A stretch of DNA of 64,000 nt from Melastoma dodecandrum (lineage: Eukaryota > Streptophyta > Magnoliopsida > Myrtales > Melastomataceae), in NCBI GenBank assembly GCA_029817715.1, contig JARUPY010000605.1, positions 4,628,908-4,692,907 of the forward strand, written 5' to 3'. The number at the start of each line of letters is the position of its first letter. Positions within the stretch are counted from its first letter, which is position 1. The notes beneath the pieces are model-generated. The model saw only the letters and a list, made by a program, of their open reading frames with translations. It did no database searches and was not told where the DNA came from. Position numbers and translations under genes: made by a program. Positions 46,100-57,708 of the stretch are shown here, one piece after another.

Positions 46100-48190
46100 T
46101 TGTAACCTGCCATAATTCCCTCGGAGATATAACGTTGTCATCCATCGCTAGATCACGGACAATGGCATCTCCTGCTCGCTAAATATCTTAATTGTGAAAT
46201 TCTCCTATCGTAAAGGGATTTATTATCAATGAAAGGAACTTGGCCAACATAAACAATGTATTGTGATTGTCCGTTACTCCTGTTGTACTTGTATTGACTT
46301 ATTACTAAGTGAAGGCCAATAATAAATGATATTAACTAGCAACAAAATAAAAATGACCTCAAAATGCATCTTTGAGATAATAAAGTAATTTAATAAAAGA
46401 ATGACCTAAATGCAGGATTGAGATAATAGAGTAACTTCATCATCCAAGTCATTTTAAAAGAAACTTTTTTACTTCCCATAATACCTCTTCTGTTAGAATT
46501 TTTGAGAAATAATTCACTCGCCGAGAGGAACCTAATATTAGGGTCGGCAATTTGAAACAAGGATATCATCATGTTTCAGAAAAAGAGGTTTGTGCTTAAG
46601 TTAAACGTGTTTTGAGTTTAAACGATTCCATCTAATTTTTTGACAAAAATATTTGTGTCCGGATTTGGTGTTTAATTTTAACCGATTTTATAAATCGGAC
46701 ATGATTATTTTCAACCTAACTTGAAAATCAATACCCAAGGAGTCTATAAAATGTCTGTAACAGATCAACAAAGAAAGAAAATGGTTGGGTACCTACGAAT
46801 AGCCAAGAAAAAGCAAAAACCTCAAAATCTTATCTATGAAATATTACATGATATTCAGATATACTTTGTATTTTTTTTTTTTGTATGGTTTAGATTCTTT
46901 CTAAAAAAATCCGAGTGAACTTAAAAAATGATTTATATTTACAATTATTTAAAGTTTTTTATCATTCAATTATATTTATATTGAAAATATAAATTTTTGG
47001 GTAATAAAGATTAGTATCAAATCTCATACCATTAGTTTAGAATTAATTTTCATTTAATAATTATTATTTAAATTTTATTAACGAATAGATTTCATACGTC
47101 AATATTAATAAAATAAACATGACGTTTAATAATTACCTCATGTTTTGGTTTCTAAAGTTGGACACCGTTACTTAAAAATTGGTTTTGTCATGTATTGACT
47201 TTAAGAAAGAAAACACGACACGTGTACGGCATGTGACACGAATTGATGGCCTAATAAAATATGCTTATCATATTTTCAAACTTCTTAAAGAATTAAATGT
47301 TTAAGATACTAACTATAAATTTTGATGAAATAAAAAGATAAAATAATGAGATATTATTATTCTTTCAATATTGTTTTTTTAGCATTTACATTGGAAGCGT
47401 GGCAAAATTGCTGTGAGAAACAAATATAACCACCAAGATTCTTTCTACTTATGATCTTAATGTTATATATATTTTTTAATTTTTTCCTTCTTAAAAAAAT
47501 AAAAGATCAGAAAATAAGAAAAGAACATACTTCCTCTTTCTTCTAATTTTTAGTATATTTAGGTGCAAGACTGGTTTTTGTACTTTGGGTGCAAGACTGG
47601 TTTTTGTACTTTGTTCTTCTTTTGGACAAATTGTGCTATATTAATTGAATTTATTTCTGCAAATTATTCCAGAAATAGTAATAAGAATAACGGTAAAATG
47701 GTGACAAGAATAATAGTAAAATAGTAATAAGAATAATAGTAGTAAAAGCGGACGATCATTCTTTTCCTTTTCTATTTATGTTTTGGATATTAATGAGTTG
47801 TTACCTCATCTGTTGTAGCAACAACAATCGCATGACACAACAACACATTTTGAGGTTTCATTTCATTACATTTGTATTTTTTTCCTAAGATTTATTCTGG
47901 TCATTGTAAAGACAATAATTCTTTCTCATTTATTTCCATATCTCCAATATGGATTCTGTTTAATTAACTTGGATATTACGACTAGGGTGGAACATCTCGG
48001 TGAAACATCTATTTTTAAGTTTGTGTAAATACATGTTGAGGAATATGTTCAATTATTCTCTAGAAAGGAAAAGAACTTAGGGCAAAAGGGATGATGGCTA
48101 TACTTTCTATTAAAACTAAATATAAAATATGTCAGGCCTTCAAACTTTTTAAATATGTGTGACGTTGAGAGTTGTGGTATCATAGCCTTA
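46100..48190. other. AT-rich intergenic DNA
   Basis: No gene seen. A GGTGCAAGACTGGTTTTTGT phrase is duplicated in tandem at 47560-47610, and an AATAATAGTAAAATAG-like repeat lies near 47680-47745. Confidence 0.55.
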
Positions 48191-48194
48191 ATTG

Positions 48195-48476
48195 ACTCTG
48201 AGAGTAAATTTCGACATTTTTATGGTATTAGAGACACTTCAACTAATGATCAACGCTTCATTGGCTGTTGGAGTGTTCACGGTTGACGTGTTCATCCACC
48301 TGATGAAGTGTTTCTGCACACAGACATCGCAGACAACAACGGCAGCTACACCGCCACCACCATATAACCTGAGGTGTGGCTAGCTCAGCCGCCCATCTCG
48401 CACTACTTCGGCAATCTCGCATGACTTCCGCCCATCTCGCACGAATTCCGCCCATCGCCGGAGGCAATCGAAGATT
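48195..48476 (+). pseudogene. Small membrane-protein gene, copy 2 (exon 2 only)
   Basis: Reads VNFDIFMVLETLQLMINASL, AVGVFTV, HLMKCFCTQ and TPPPP in one frame, then shifts; the end (ISHEFRPSPEAIED) matches copy 4. No exon 1 was found upstream. Confidence 0.65.
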
Positions 48477-48579
48477 AAGCTTCATCATTATCGCCACGTA
48501 TTCGTCATCTTTACCGTATTTTTACTAATTATCATGTAATCGCAGAGCTAGTTTTCACGACATGATTGATGCTCCTAGC

Positions 48580-49048
48580 ATGATGCAAGGCAGTGCACCC
48601 GATGCACTCACTCCTCCGGGTAAGTACTCCTCGATGAAGGTATGCTATTGAAAATTGATATGGTACCTAAAATTGAATCTCTTCTCCCTGTTTAGATTCA
48701 GTTACAGTAACCAAGAAAGACCGCCGACACGCGCACGTCAACTTCTGGCTAGTGATCGCCGCTTCGTTTGCGGTTGGAGTGTTCACGCTCGGTATGATCA
48801 ATTACTTGATGAAGCGTTTCTGTGCAGAAGCAACGACAAATATACCCTCACCACCTGCACAGTCCTCAACCGAATCGCACCCTGTTGTTTGGTTGGCTCC
48901 GCCGCCCGTCGCTCACTATTTTGCTTGCCAGAGTCGACCGGAGATTCAGCTCCAATCTCGCACGACTTACGCCCATCTCGCACGACTTCCGCCCATGTCG
49001 CATGAATTCTGCCCATCGCCGAAGGCAATCGATGATTCAACTTCATAA
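48580..49048 (+). CDS. Small one-pass membrane protein, copy 3 (open)
   Basis: Join 48580-48619 and 48696-49048; 76-bp intron with CCGG|GTAAGT donor and CCTGTTTAG acceptor. 130 codons plus TAA. An in-frame ATG at 48562 could add six residues, but it is not conserved in other copies. Exon 1 gives MMQGSAPDALTPP. Exon 2 starts DSVTVTKKDRRHAHV, then a hydrophobic helix of about 20 residues (residues about 30-50, VIAASFAVGVFTLGMINYL) followed by KRFC, so the N-terminus would be basic and the Pro/Thr/Ser-rich tail (SPPAQSSTE, VVWLAPPPVAHYF) lies after the helix. I do not recognise the family. It could be a fragment of a larger gene. Confidence 0.5.
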
Positions 49049-49140
49049 TTATCGCCATGTATTCGTCAACATTATCGCATTTTTACTAACTATCATGTAA
49101 TCACAGAGCTAGATTTCTCGGCACGATTGTTGCTACTAGC

Positions 49141-49579
49141 ATGATGCAAGGCGGTGTGCCCGATACACTCATTCCTCCGGGTAAGTACTCCTCGATGAAA
49201 GTATGTTATTGGAAATTGTTATGGTATCTGAAATTCAATCCCTTCTTCCTATTTAAATTCATTTACAGTAATCAAGAACGACTATCGCCACGGACACGTC
49301 AACTTCCGGCAAGTGATCACCGCTTCGTTGGAGGTTGGAGTGTTAGCGCTCGGTATGATCATTTACTTGATGAATTGTTTCTACACACAAGTAATGACAA
49401 ATACACCCCCACCACCAGCACAGTCCTCAACCGAAGCGCAGCCTGTTGTATGGCTGGCTCCGCCGCCCATCGCTCACTATTTTCCTGGCAAACTCGACCG
49501 GAGATTCAGCTCTAATCTCGCACGATTTACGCCCATCTCGCACGAATTCCGCCCATCGCCGGAGGCAATCGAAGATTAA
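49141..49579 (+). CDS. Small one-pass membrane protein, copy 4 (open, shifted acceptor)
   Basis: Exon 1 49141-49180 (MMQGGVPDTLIPP). The acceptor used by copy 3 is TTTAA here and cannot work. The next AG, TTTACAG at 49268, keeps the frame, losing four residues (DSFT), and gives exon 2 49269-49579, total 116 codons plus TAA. Helix ITASLEVGVLALGMIIYLM is followed by CFYTQ, then NTPPPPAQSSTEAQP and VVWLAPPPIAHYF. Lies 561 bp after copy 3 start to start. Function not known. Confidence 0.48.
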
Positions 49580-49649
49580 CCTCATCATTATCGCCACGTA
49601 TTCGTCATCATTACCGTATTTTTATAATTGTCATGTAATCGTAGAGCAA

Positions 49650-49882
49650 GTTTTCTTGATAGGATTGTTGCTCCTAGCACGATGTAAGGCGGTATACCCG
49701 ATGCACTCATTCCTCCAGGTAAGTACTCCCCGATGAAGGTATGTTATTGGAAATTGTTATGGTATATGAAATTCAATCCCTTCTCCCTATTTAAATTCAT
49801 TTACAGTAATCAAGAACGACCGTCGACACGGACACGTCAACTTCAGGCATGTGATCGCCGCTTCCTCAACCGAAGCGCAGTC
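49650..49882 (+). pseudogene. Small membrane-protein gene, copy 5 (truncated)
   Basis: Exon 1 has ATG then TAA (gatgtaaggc, 49682), and exon 2 stops after NFRHVIAAS, where it fuses to a CCTCAACCGAAGCGCAG piece of the tail. Shares the TTTAA acceptor change with copy 4, so the two come from one duplication. Confidence 0.65.
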
Positions 49883-50240
49883 GTTCTCACTCCTCCGGGT
49901 AAGTACTCCTCGATGAAGGTATGTTATGGAAAATTTTTATGGCATCTGAAATTGAATTCCTTCTCCCTGTTTAGATTCATTTATAGTGATCGAGAACGAC
50001 CGTCGACACGCGCATGGTAACTTCGCGCTCGGTATGATCATTTACTTCATGAGGCATTTCTGCGCACAAGCAACGGCAAATAGTCCCCCACTACCTGCAC
50101 AGTTCTCAACCAAATCGTAGCCTGTTGTATGACTGGCTTCGTCGTCCATCGCTCACTATTTCCCTCGCCAGAGTCAACCAGAGATTCAGCTTAAGTGATC
50201 CCCATACCAGACAGTAGGGGAGACTGGTGGGGAGACTATG
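49883..50240 (+). pseudogene. Small membrane-protein gene, copy 6 (rearranged)
   Basis: Starts in exon 1 (CTCACTCCTCCGG|GTAAGT) without its ATG. Exon 2 has lost most of the hydrophobic segment between RRHAHGNF and ALGMIIYF. Stops follow. The tail end (near 50195-50245) resembles the end of copy 1 (CCATACCAGACAGTA, GGGAGACTGG), so copies 1 and 6 keep the original 3' end. Confidence 0.6.
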
Positions 50241-50374
50241 AAATTTATCTTTCCAAATAAACAAACAATAATAAAAGTATGCTACAAGTTAGCCAGAAAG
50301 TAAACCAGTCATTGTGCTCAATATCATCAATTCATAAAGAAAATATGGAACAATCTGTTCAGCTACGAGATAAT

Positions 50375-50790
50375 TGTTGGATATCCACATCGATTGTGGA
50401 AGGAGCTGGGTACTCACTTATAAGTGTGAGGAAAAGCCATGCCACATGAGCTAGCTTTCGGAGTGGAGAAGTCCCAATAGCACCTAACAGTGGTATCAAA
50501 GTCCGGTTCATAACAGTTCCCCAAAATACCTGAGAGTAGATGGTTAATGCCCACAAACCCGATGTGTGAAGTGGGAGATTGTTGGATATCGCACATTGTT
50601 GTGGAAGGAGTTGAGTGCTCACTTGTAAGTGTGAGGAAGGTCTCACCCTATGAGCTAGCTTTTACGGTCGAGAAGGCCCAACAGCACCCAACTGTGATAT
50701 TAGAGCCTAGTTCGCAACAATTCCCCGAAATACCAGAGAGTGCTTGGTTAAAGCCCATGAGCACCCGACGAGAACACACACAAGGTTAGT
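50375..50790 (+). mobile_element. TRIM element in LTR-internal-LTR-internal arrangement
   Basis: LTRs 50375-50489 (115 bp) and 50580-50693 (114 bp), both TGTTGGATATC... with GTGTGAGG and GAGAAG-CCCAA words. Each is followed by a primer-site-like TGGTATCAAAGTC or TGATATTAGAGCC and about 85 bp of similar internal sequence (CAGTTCCCCAAAATACCTGA compare CAATTCCCCGAAATACCAGA). A purine tract GTGGGAGAT precedes the second LTR. No third LTR is present. Confidence 0.85.
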
Positions 50791-51960
50791 AAATACTCAT
50801 TACAAAACTACCCCATTGACGACGAACACGATCATTCAACTTGTCACTTCCTTTTTTATCTCACAATCTGAAGCCCTTTCATGATTTTGCCAAATACCAA
50901 CGACCCTAAAATTTCTCAAGGAACATATCTATCCTCGTTCCATCTCATTCTGGAGATGCCCCTTTTTCGGCTCATTCTTAGCTTCACTGCAAATGTTCCA
51001 CGTTCGCAAGTAACCTCTTCTTCAGCGCCCACCAATAATGGGGACTCACCATTCTTCCAAACTGTTTCAGGGTCCTCCCACCTGTCCTTGTCTTAGTCGG
51101 ATCCTCCCATCCAACTCGAACCATCCGGAACTCACCACCTACGGATCCCACCATCTGTTTTTATCGCCGGCACGGATCCTCGCATCCGTCCCTATCTCAC
51201 GATTTCAACACGGATCCTCCCATCCGATCATTCTTGGGTAAGGATTCCCCTTAGTTTCTACCACCTTAAAATATAACTCAATTCAGGTGGGTCTTCCCAT
51301 CAGCCTAATTCACACTTTCTCGCAGCTACCCCTTGGGCACACACATATTCTCCCTCACTCCCATCCAACCAACCATCATCAAAAATACCTGAAATAATAT
51401 AAAAAATACCTGAAATAATAATTTTGTATTTTACTTTATTCATATGAAAGGAAGCTGGATAGGTGGTTAGATTTTCTTTTTTCTTTTTTTTTTTTGGTAA
51501 TGTCCTCTATATGCATCAACTGAAAACATGTATTTCAAGAAAAACTAGTTGTTATATGTTAGTTGAAAACCATAGTAATTTCCTAATGTAAAGGAAATAT
51601 AAATTCTATGTATTTTTAAGTTTTGTAAATATATTCAAGAATTTAGTAATGTTCCAAAACATTTCTAGAAGTTGGTGCTTTGTAAAAAAAAATAAGATTT
51701 TGTTAGATTTGTTCTTTAGCTACAATAAAAAAAAATAATCACGTTTTTCATAAAAAATAACAATAATTTTGTTAAATTTAATGTGCTTCTCTTATCACAA
51801 AGGGAATCGCAATGCCATGGGAGTCATGATAGTCCCCGACCCAAGTTATGTGAGATCGTTCACTGTAATAAGAATTCATGCGGGCATCATGGATGCAATG
51901 AACCTCGCATTGGAGATACATACATGATCACCGTCATCAAAGAAATCACCATATTCTTCA
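50791..51960. other. Non-coding, with a GGATCCTCCCATCC repeat patch
   Basis: 51070-51300 carries about five degenerate copies of a word like GGATCCTCCCATCCG spaced 30-45 bp. The remainder (51380-51780) is AT-rich. No gene seen. Confidence 0.5.
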
Positions 51961-52345
51961 TCAACAGGTCAAGTTCCATATTTAAATCGCTTGGAAGAAT
52001 TATCATCTCAGGTCAGGTTCGGAGACTATTAACTAGGAATTTGAACTGATCGTGATTTCTTGACCACAAACAATAATGGTGGCCGAGATAAATGCATCTG
52101 ACAATGAATCGACGCAAATACTAAGAAGGGATCGACTCCTAAAGCGTTTCCTCCACTTGGTAAAATGCAGGTACGTAAATACCTTTGAAATTCTCGTGAT
52201 TGTGTTTGCCAACTCAGACTGTGAAGGGGGTGAGGCCCAGCACAAGGCCCATGGCAGCAAGTATATACTACTCTCACTCTGATATACTACAACAAAATAC
52301 TACCGAGTTTTGCTCAAATTGACTAAAATAAATCCCAAAAGAAAT
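51960..52345 (+). repeat. Dispersed unit R, copy 3
   Basis: Shares CGCTTGGAAGAATTATCATC, GGTGGCCGAGATAAATGCAT, GACAATGAATCGACGCAAAT and ACAACAAAATACTACCGAGT with copies at 43190 and 45030. Frame MVAEINASDNESTQILRR is open for 68 codons; a GTACGT at 52171 could be a splice donor. Unknown function. Confidence 0.65.
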
Positions 52346-52660
52346 GGTAAAATTAAGTGTACTAAAACTGTTTTGGTTGACAACGATAAAATTTCTCTAA
52401 TCCCGAACGAACGGGTGAACTCAACCATGAACGTTGTAAATTTGTGGTTGGGATATTATTCTTTTGAGGCGCAACTTTCTCATCATTACCTTCGTTAAAT
52501 GAAATAAAAATGAACAAATAAAAAAAAAAGACAAACCAATCCTTCCTCGCAACCCCAAGGCCACAAATTGTGAGTCATCTCGCTGTTTTGTACTCTTTGA
52601 ACCGATTGTTGCTGCTGCAAGTTTACTCTTTGACTCAGTCTTCAGTTATCATAACAATTT

Positions 52661-52832
52661 GGCAAATTATCGATATTTGGCCTGACTAATATGTCAACTT
52701 TCTGTTGTGGCATATCGTTTAAAAAGTTTTGGATTTGGCCTTATTTCGATTTTAGTTTTGGATTTGGCCTTAAACGTAACAGACGTTACGAGTTTCAGAC
52801 GTGTCGTTGACGGCTATGTTTAATGTCCGACG
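52661..52832 (+). repeat. Left terminal inverted repeat of the Mutator-like element
   Basis: Includes GGCCTGACTAATAT, CGTTTAAAAAGTTTTGG and GACGGCTATGTTTAAT, all found inverted at the right end. Confidence 0.87.
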
Positions 52833-53667
52833 TGTATGTGACGTGGGTTGTAATAAAAATGGGGATTAGGGTTTGGTGTACGCAGGTGACGGCTATGTTT
52901 ATTGTCTTCCAGCTTAACTTTTTCATTACGTGTCGTTGACGGCTATGTTTATTGTCTTCCAGCTTAACTTTTTCATTACGCACGTGGGTTGTAATAAAAT
53001 AAAAGAAAGAAATAAAAATGGGGATTAGGGTTTAGTGTACGCAGGTGATTTTAATCAGCGTTGGTCCTCCTTTCCAGGGTTGTTCTAGGTTGCTCCTTCT
53101 TGCCTTGGTTCATCAGGTTCCTCGCTCCTTCTTGCCTTGGTTGTGCGAGGGAGGGGAAGGTGGGTGAGAATTGGCTTTTGGAGTAAGATAAGAAGTGGGC
53201 GGGGGGAGGAGAGAGAGGTGGGCAGATGGCCACGCCTTTCCACTTTTCACTTTCCAGAAGACACTGTGAAATCGAACTACTTGATGTGAGTGGATGAAAT
53301 CCAGTCAGCCAGCCAACCAACCGACTACTCCCCTCCCATCCCTTCCCTTTGCACGACTCGGGCTGGGTTGTTTTCTTCTCTTAGCATTTTGCTTTGGGCA
53401 GAAAGGACATAAGATAATGCCGGCGGCTTCCCTACTACAGTCGCCTCCATCCGCACCGTCGTTGCCCCGAGGCCATGGCCGAGAATGACTCCAGCCACGC
53501 TTGCCTTTAGGAGGATCGTCCTCCTCCATCTACCCCTCCTCGCTCCTCCATCACTCCTCGCTCCCAAATCGGAACCTATCGAAGAACCCTAACCCCCCCT
53601 TTCGTGATTTATTTCGTCCGAAGACAATTTTGCCACATCACATACACGATGGACAAATTTGAAGATA
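52833..53667. other. Interior of the Mutator-like element, no transposase
   Basis: A 43-44-bp stretch (GACGGCTATGTTTATTGTC...TTTTTCATTACG) is repeated in tandem at about 52888-52980, and GGGGATTAGGGTTTrGTGTA occurs twice. 53050-53620 is GC-richer and gene-like in composition; it may be captured host DNA, but no domain is recognised. Confidence 0.55.
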
Positions 53668-53839
53668 CGCCAGAAATTAAGCATAGCCGTCAAAGACACG
53701 TCTGAGACTCGTAACGGCCGTTACGTTTAAGGCCAAATCCAAAACTAAAATCGAAATAAGGCCAAATCCAAAACTTTTTAAACGATATACCATTACAGGA
53801 AGTTGGAATATTAGTCAGGCCAAATATCGATGATTTGCC
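53668..53839 (-). repeat. Right terminal inverted repeat of the Mutator-like element
   Basis: Reverse complement of 52661-52832 with scattered changes. Confidence 0.87.
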
Positions 53840-53848
53840 TAACAATCG

Positions 53849-54744
53849 GGACTTACCCGTAAGAACGAGCGCAGCGTAGTCTGCGGAAGGCTGGCCACCA
53901 GGATTGGGTTCACAGCCTGGCGTCCTCTATCCGAATAGAAAAAAGAAACGTATCAGGGACTTCGGACACTGGGGCCAACGGTTGTAGGTCAATCATTGCT
54001 GTAGGCCAACTTGATGGGTCTTCCTCATCTTGTATATGCATATGGCCGCCAATGCAATCACAAGCACAACTACCCCTCCAGTCAAGACTTAGCGATAAGA
54101 TTTGCAAATGACTAAATGAGTGGCGACCATGAAAGTTCTCACGACACCTCGTTGCAAACATTTTGAAAGGAAACAAAATTGAAGAGTGTACTGTAAGAAA
54201 ATTCAATCCAATCCAAGATCACCGCGATCGAATTTAGGACACGAAGAAGTGCGCAAACATACCTATGATTAACGTACCTCCATAAAACTATATTATTAGG
54301 CCTTTAGACTCCGTCATCATCAGGATCTCTATTGTCGGATCATTGCCTGAAGAGATCTGCAAAAGCAACACGAGGACGGTGATCAAGGTCTTCCTCTCCC
54401 TGACTTGCCGACGGCCGATGGAGCGCCTATTAGGGTTAGGGCAACTGGGAGAGGGGACCTAGCACCTGTTAAAACAAGGTGAGACGTACCCTTCCATCAC
54501 GGGCTTACGTCAACACACTGGGCCGACACCGAATGCCGTTCAGCAAACATCAATCACTAAATGAGATGTCGCAAAAGCTCGAATAAGAGATCACCTAAAT
54601 AAACGAGCTATCATGCATTGTCTCGTATATCGTAATACAGCCTATTTTATAAAAAAAATGAAATCGGTAATTGATTATAGCCCAATAAGAATTTTATAAA
54701 AAATAAAAAATAAAATAATAAAGGTTAAAATAAAATTCCAACAT
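53849..54744. other. Unassigned stretch
   Basis: A 98-codon minus-strand frame (54206-53910) has no recognised motif. Nothing else supported. Confidence 0.4.
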
Positions 54745-57700
54745 TCTCCCACTTGGGCTGTGATCAATTACAAAGCTTTAAAATAAACATTTTACTTTTG
54801 AAAATGACTCTCAGGCTGTATACAACAATGGCCATAACAAAAACACAATATACGAGGCAACATCTCAAAACAACCTCGACCTTCAATGCTACTAACACTG
54901 AACCATAGCCGTTGTCACACCATTTAACGGTGTTGAACAACCATGATCACAAGCGTCAGCAGCACTAATGTCAATAGGTCAATGTGGTGGTGTAGCCGAA
55001 AATAGCATCCCTGAATGTGATCTCAATGATGTTGTTTTCGGTCGGTCCTCATCTTTCTGTAACCTTATGCCCATAATGAGCCAGAAAGACAATAGAGCAT
55101 AATCGCTCTGTAAAATGTCTCATAAACCTTAATGCGCGCTAACTGCATTGTGCTTTATAAGAGACAAACTATATTGACAAAATCGTCATACTCAAGACCA
55201 AGCACCAAGTCTCAAGATTTTCTTTAAAAATTAAATAACTCTGTAACCTTTACATTTATCTGAAGTCGGAGTGCACAATCCGTAACCTTTATACTTCAGA
55301 GAAACCAGAGTACTCATCTGTAACCTTAATGCTTCCGAAAAGCCAGATGAAATCATCTCCCTCCGTAACCTTAATGTTTCACAAAGTCACAGAAAACCAT
55401 CTCTGTAACCTGAATACTCAGTGAAACCGGAGGAGTCATCCGTAACCCGGATGCAACCAAATATATCTGTCACTTTTATATTGAACCAAGGTCAGAGAAT
55501 ACCCTCTGTAACCTGTATACCTCGGTGAAACCAGAGTAATCATCCGGAAACTTTACGCCTCAAAGAACCGGATGAAATAAACCGAGCATTACTGCTCTAT
55601 ATGTCTCAAAACATAAATATCTCGAGAAAATATTTATGGTGTCATACGAGACCTACAAACTTGACATAATCGTCATGCCCAAGATAGACACAAGATCTTA
55701 AGACTTTTAACAATGTGCACAGAATAAACCAGATAAACAACGGTCATCAAATCTGATACTCCACATGTCAAAAGCATGTGTCAAATACGAGAGTCAAATA
55801 ATCATGTCTATCAAATAAGATAGTAAAGTGATGCTCCTACTAACCAAGTAAATCAAAATAATGAACCACTTATAGTAATTATAAAATCCAACTGGACTTC
55901 AAGTGGCATTCCCCTTGGCTAGAAATCAGTTGATACCGCACTAATATCATATTAATTAGCATGATTATTCAAATTTATCATCGACTGCGGTAGTTTCAAA
56001 ACAATACTCACTAGAAAATCTTTGTATACCATTATTTTCTAATTACAACATAAAGGATTTATAAAACTTTCACTGAAAATCCTTGAACTTGTTTCTTGAT
56101 TATATGCATATTTTCAAATGAGCTCCCACAGATCTAATCAACTTTAGAAACAAACTTTCAAAATCGATCTCACATATGCAATACAATCCAGGGCTCCCAC
56201 AAGTTTATTGAGACACATATTTAAATCTCCAGATCTTTGGCTAAGTTATTATTAAGCAATATTTCATTATTTGAGTGCTTATCACTCTTCACATAATTTA
56301 TAACTAAGTTGCCAAAGTCATCTAGCTATAATCACAAATCATATATATTCACAACTTTCACAATACATATTATATAACAGATCTCAACAAGCGAGTTGCT
56401 TTGGCGACTAAATACTTGTTTCATCATGTGAAATCTCCCATAACGGATGCTTATCAAACTTTTCCTCTTAACTCGACAATCGAGTTAAATACTAGAAAAA
56501 TAAATTATGTAAACCCATAATTAATTTAATATATCATCACACAAGCAGATTTCACGGATCTCAACGAGCGAGTCGCTTTAGCAACCAAGCGCTCGTATCA
56601 TCATGTGAAATCTTCCAATTCCAGGATGCTCGTAAAATCTTGTTTAGCCCACAAGCAAACAAAGTGACATTCTCAAGAAGTTCACGTTGATACGTAAGTG
56701 CTCATCAAGATTTACCCTCTTACACAAGTCAATTTAAGACCTCTAAATTTATACATGAACCAGTGAGCAACCGATAGTATAAGGACTATCAAATAGAGAC
56801 CAACTCAATTATCTCCATAGAAATACTCGAAATGCACCAAATGTAAGAACCAAACACCTTTGGGCAGAAAGGTCCCTACACCAGTACACCCAAGTCTCCG
56901 AACATACCCTCAACAAGATTTAGAAAATCTCACCTGTCACTCTAAGTGGGCCACTTTGGTAACCAAACACTCAAAGCACAAATATGAGACTTCTCACTTG
57001 TTGAGAACACGTGCGATTGTAAGAAATTTCCAGCTGTCACTCTGGCTGGGCCACTTTGGCAGCCAAACAACCAGAACACAAATCTAAAGTAACTCACCCG
57101 GATGCGCGTGCCCATGAAGCACCTCGCCTGTCACTACAAACGAGCCAGTTTTGCAGCCAAACGCTTACAGCACAAATACGAAGTAACTCCACATGCTCAC
57201 ATAATTATGAATACAAATCTTATGTATGTCAACTTAGACCAACGAGTCAAATAATGATTCATGAAAGTCTCAAATCGAATACCAACCATGGTTGATAAAT
57301 TTATTTACTCTCCAAGTATTATATATCTTTCAAATACTTTTAGTGTAATCACACACTTTCTAAGAGAGTAATGTTTTAAATTATACCAAAAGAATAACCA
57401 TGTCTCGACTCTATTAAATAATAGGTTTTCTCCTAAAAGCCCAAAGCAATTACGGGGATAAAATTTAATTATATTGACAAAGTTATCTCGTTCAACCTAT
57501 CATTTCATAGCCAAGTACGCATCGCGGTGCTAGTGAGATCCATCTCCACTCATGCAAAAATAAGCGGAAGATCACAACAGCAAATCACAATTCAAATCAT
57601 TATTCTCGGGCTATAGCAATTTAGTAAACAACTCCAACCCATTCACTGCACAATCCGTCCATATAAGCATGACAACATGGTGTGTGTGTGTGTGTATATA
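54745..57700. repeat. Repeat-rich non-coding region
   Basis: Begins with ACATTCTCCCACTTGGGCTG, a phrase often seen in plant LTR or leader regions. 55040-55600 holds about eight degenerate units of 55-65 bp around CTGTAACCTTAATGCTTC. 56380-56640 holds two units with GATCTCAACrAGCGAGT and ATCATGTGAAATCT. 56925-57190 holds three units of about 110 bp around CTGTCACTC...GGGCCACTTTGG.AACCAAAC. No protein-like frame. Could belong to a long LTR. Confidence 0.6.
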
Positions 57701-57708
57701 TATATATA
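57678..57708. repeat. (TG)n(TA)n microsatellite
   Basis: GTGTGTGTGTGTGTG followed by TATATATATATATATG. Confidence 0.95.

Larger units (their letters stand above)
52661..53839. mobile_element. Mutator-like element with long terminal inverted repeats
   Basis: Inverted ends of about 170 bp: 52661-52832 starts GGCAAATTATCGATATTTGG and matches the reverse complement of about 53668-53839 with few changes. Flanks TAACAATTT (52652-52660) and TAACAATCG (53840-53848) agree at seven of nine positions, as expected for a 9-bp target duplication. No transposase is present inside. Confidence 0.85.

Noticed and set aside
53588..53606. AACCCTAACCCC as telomere-type repeat
   Set aside because: Only one to two units, inside a Mutator-like element.
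53910..54206. 98-codon minus-strand frame
   Set aside because: No recognisable motif, no conserved neighbour; could be chance.
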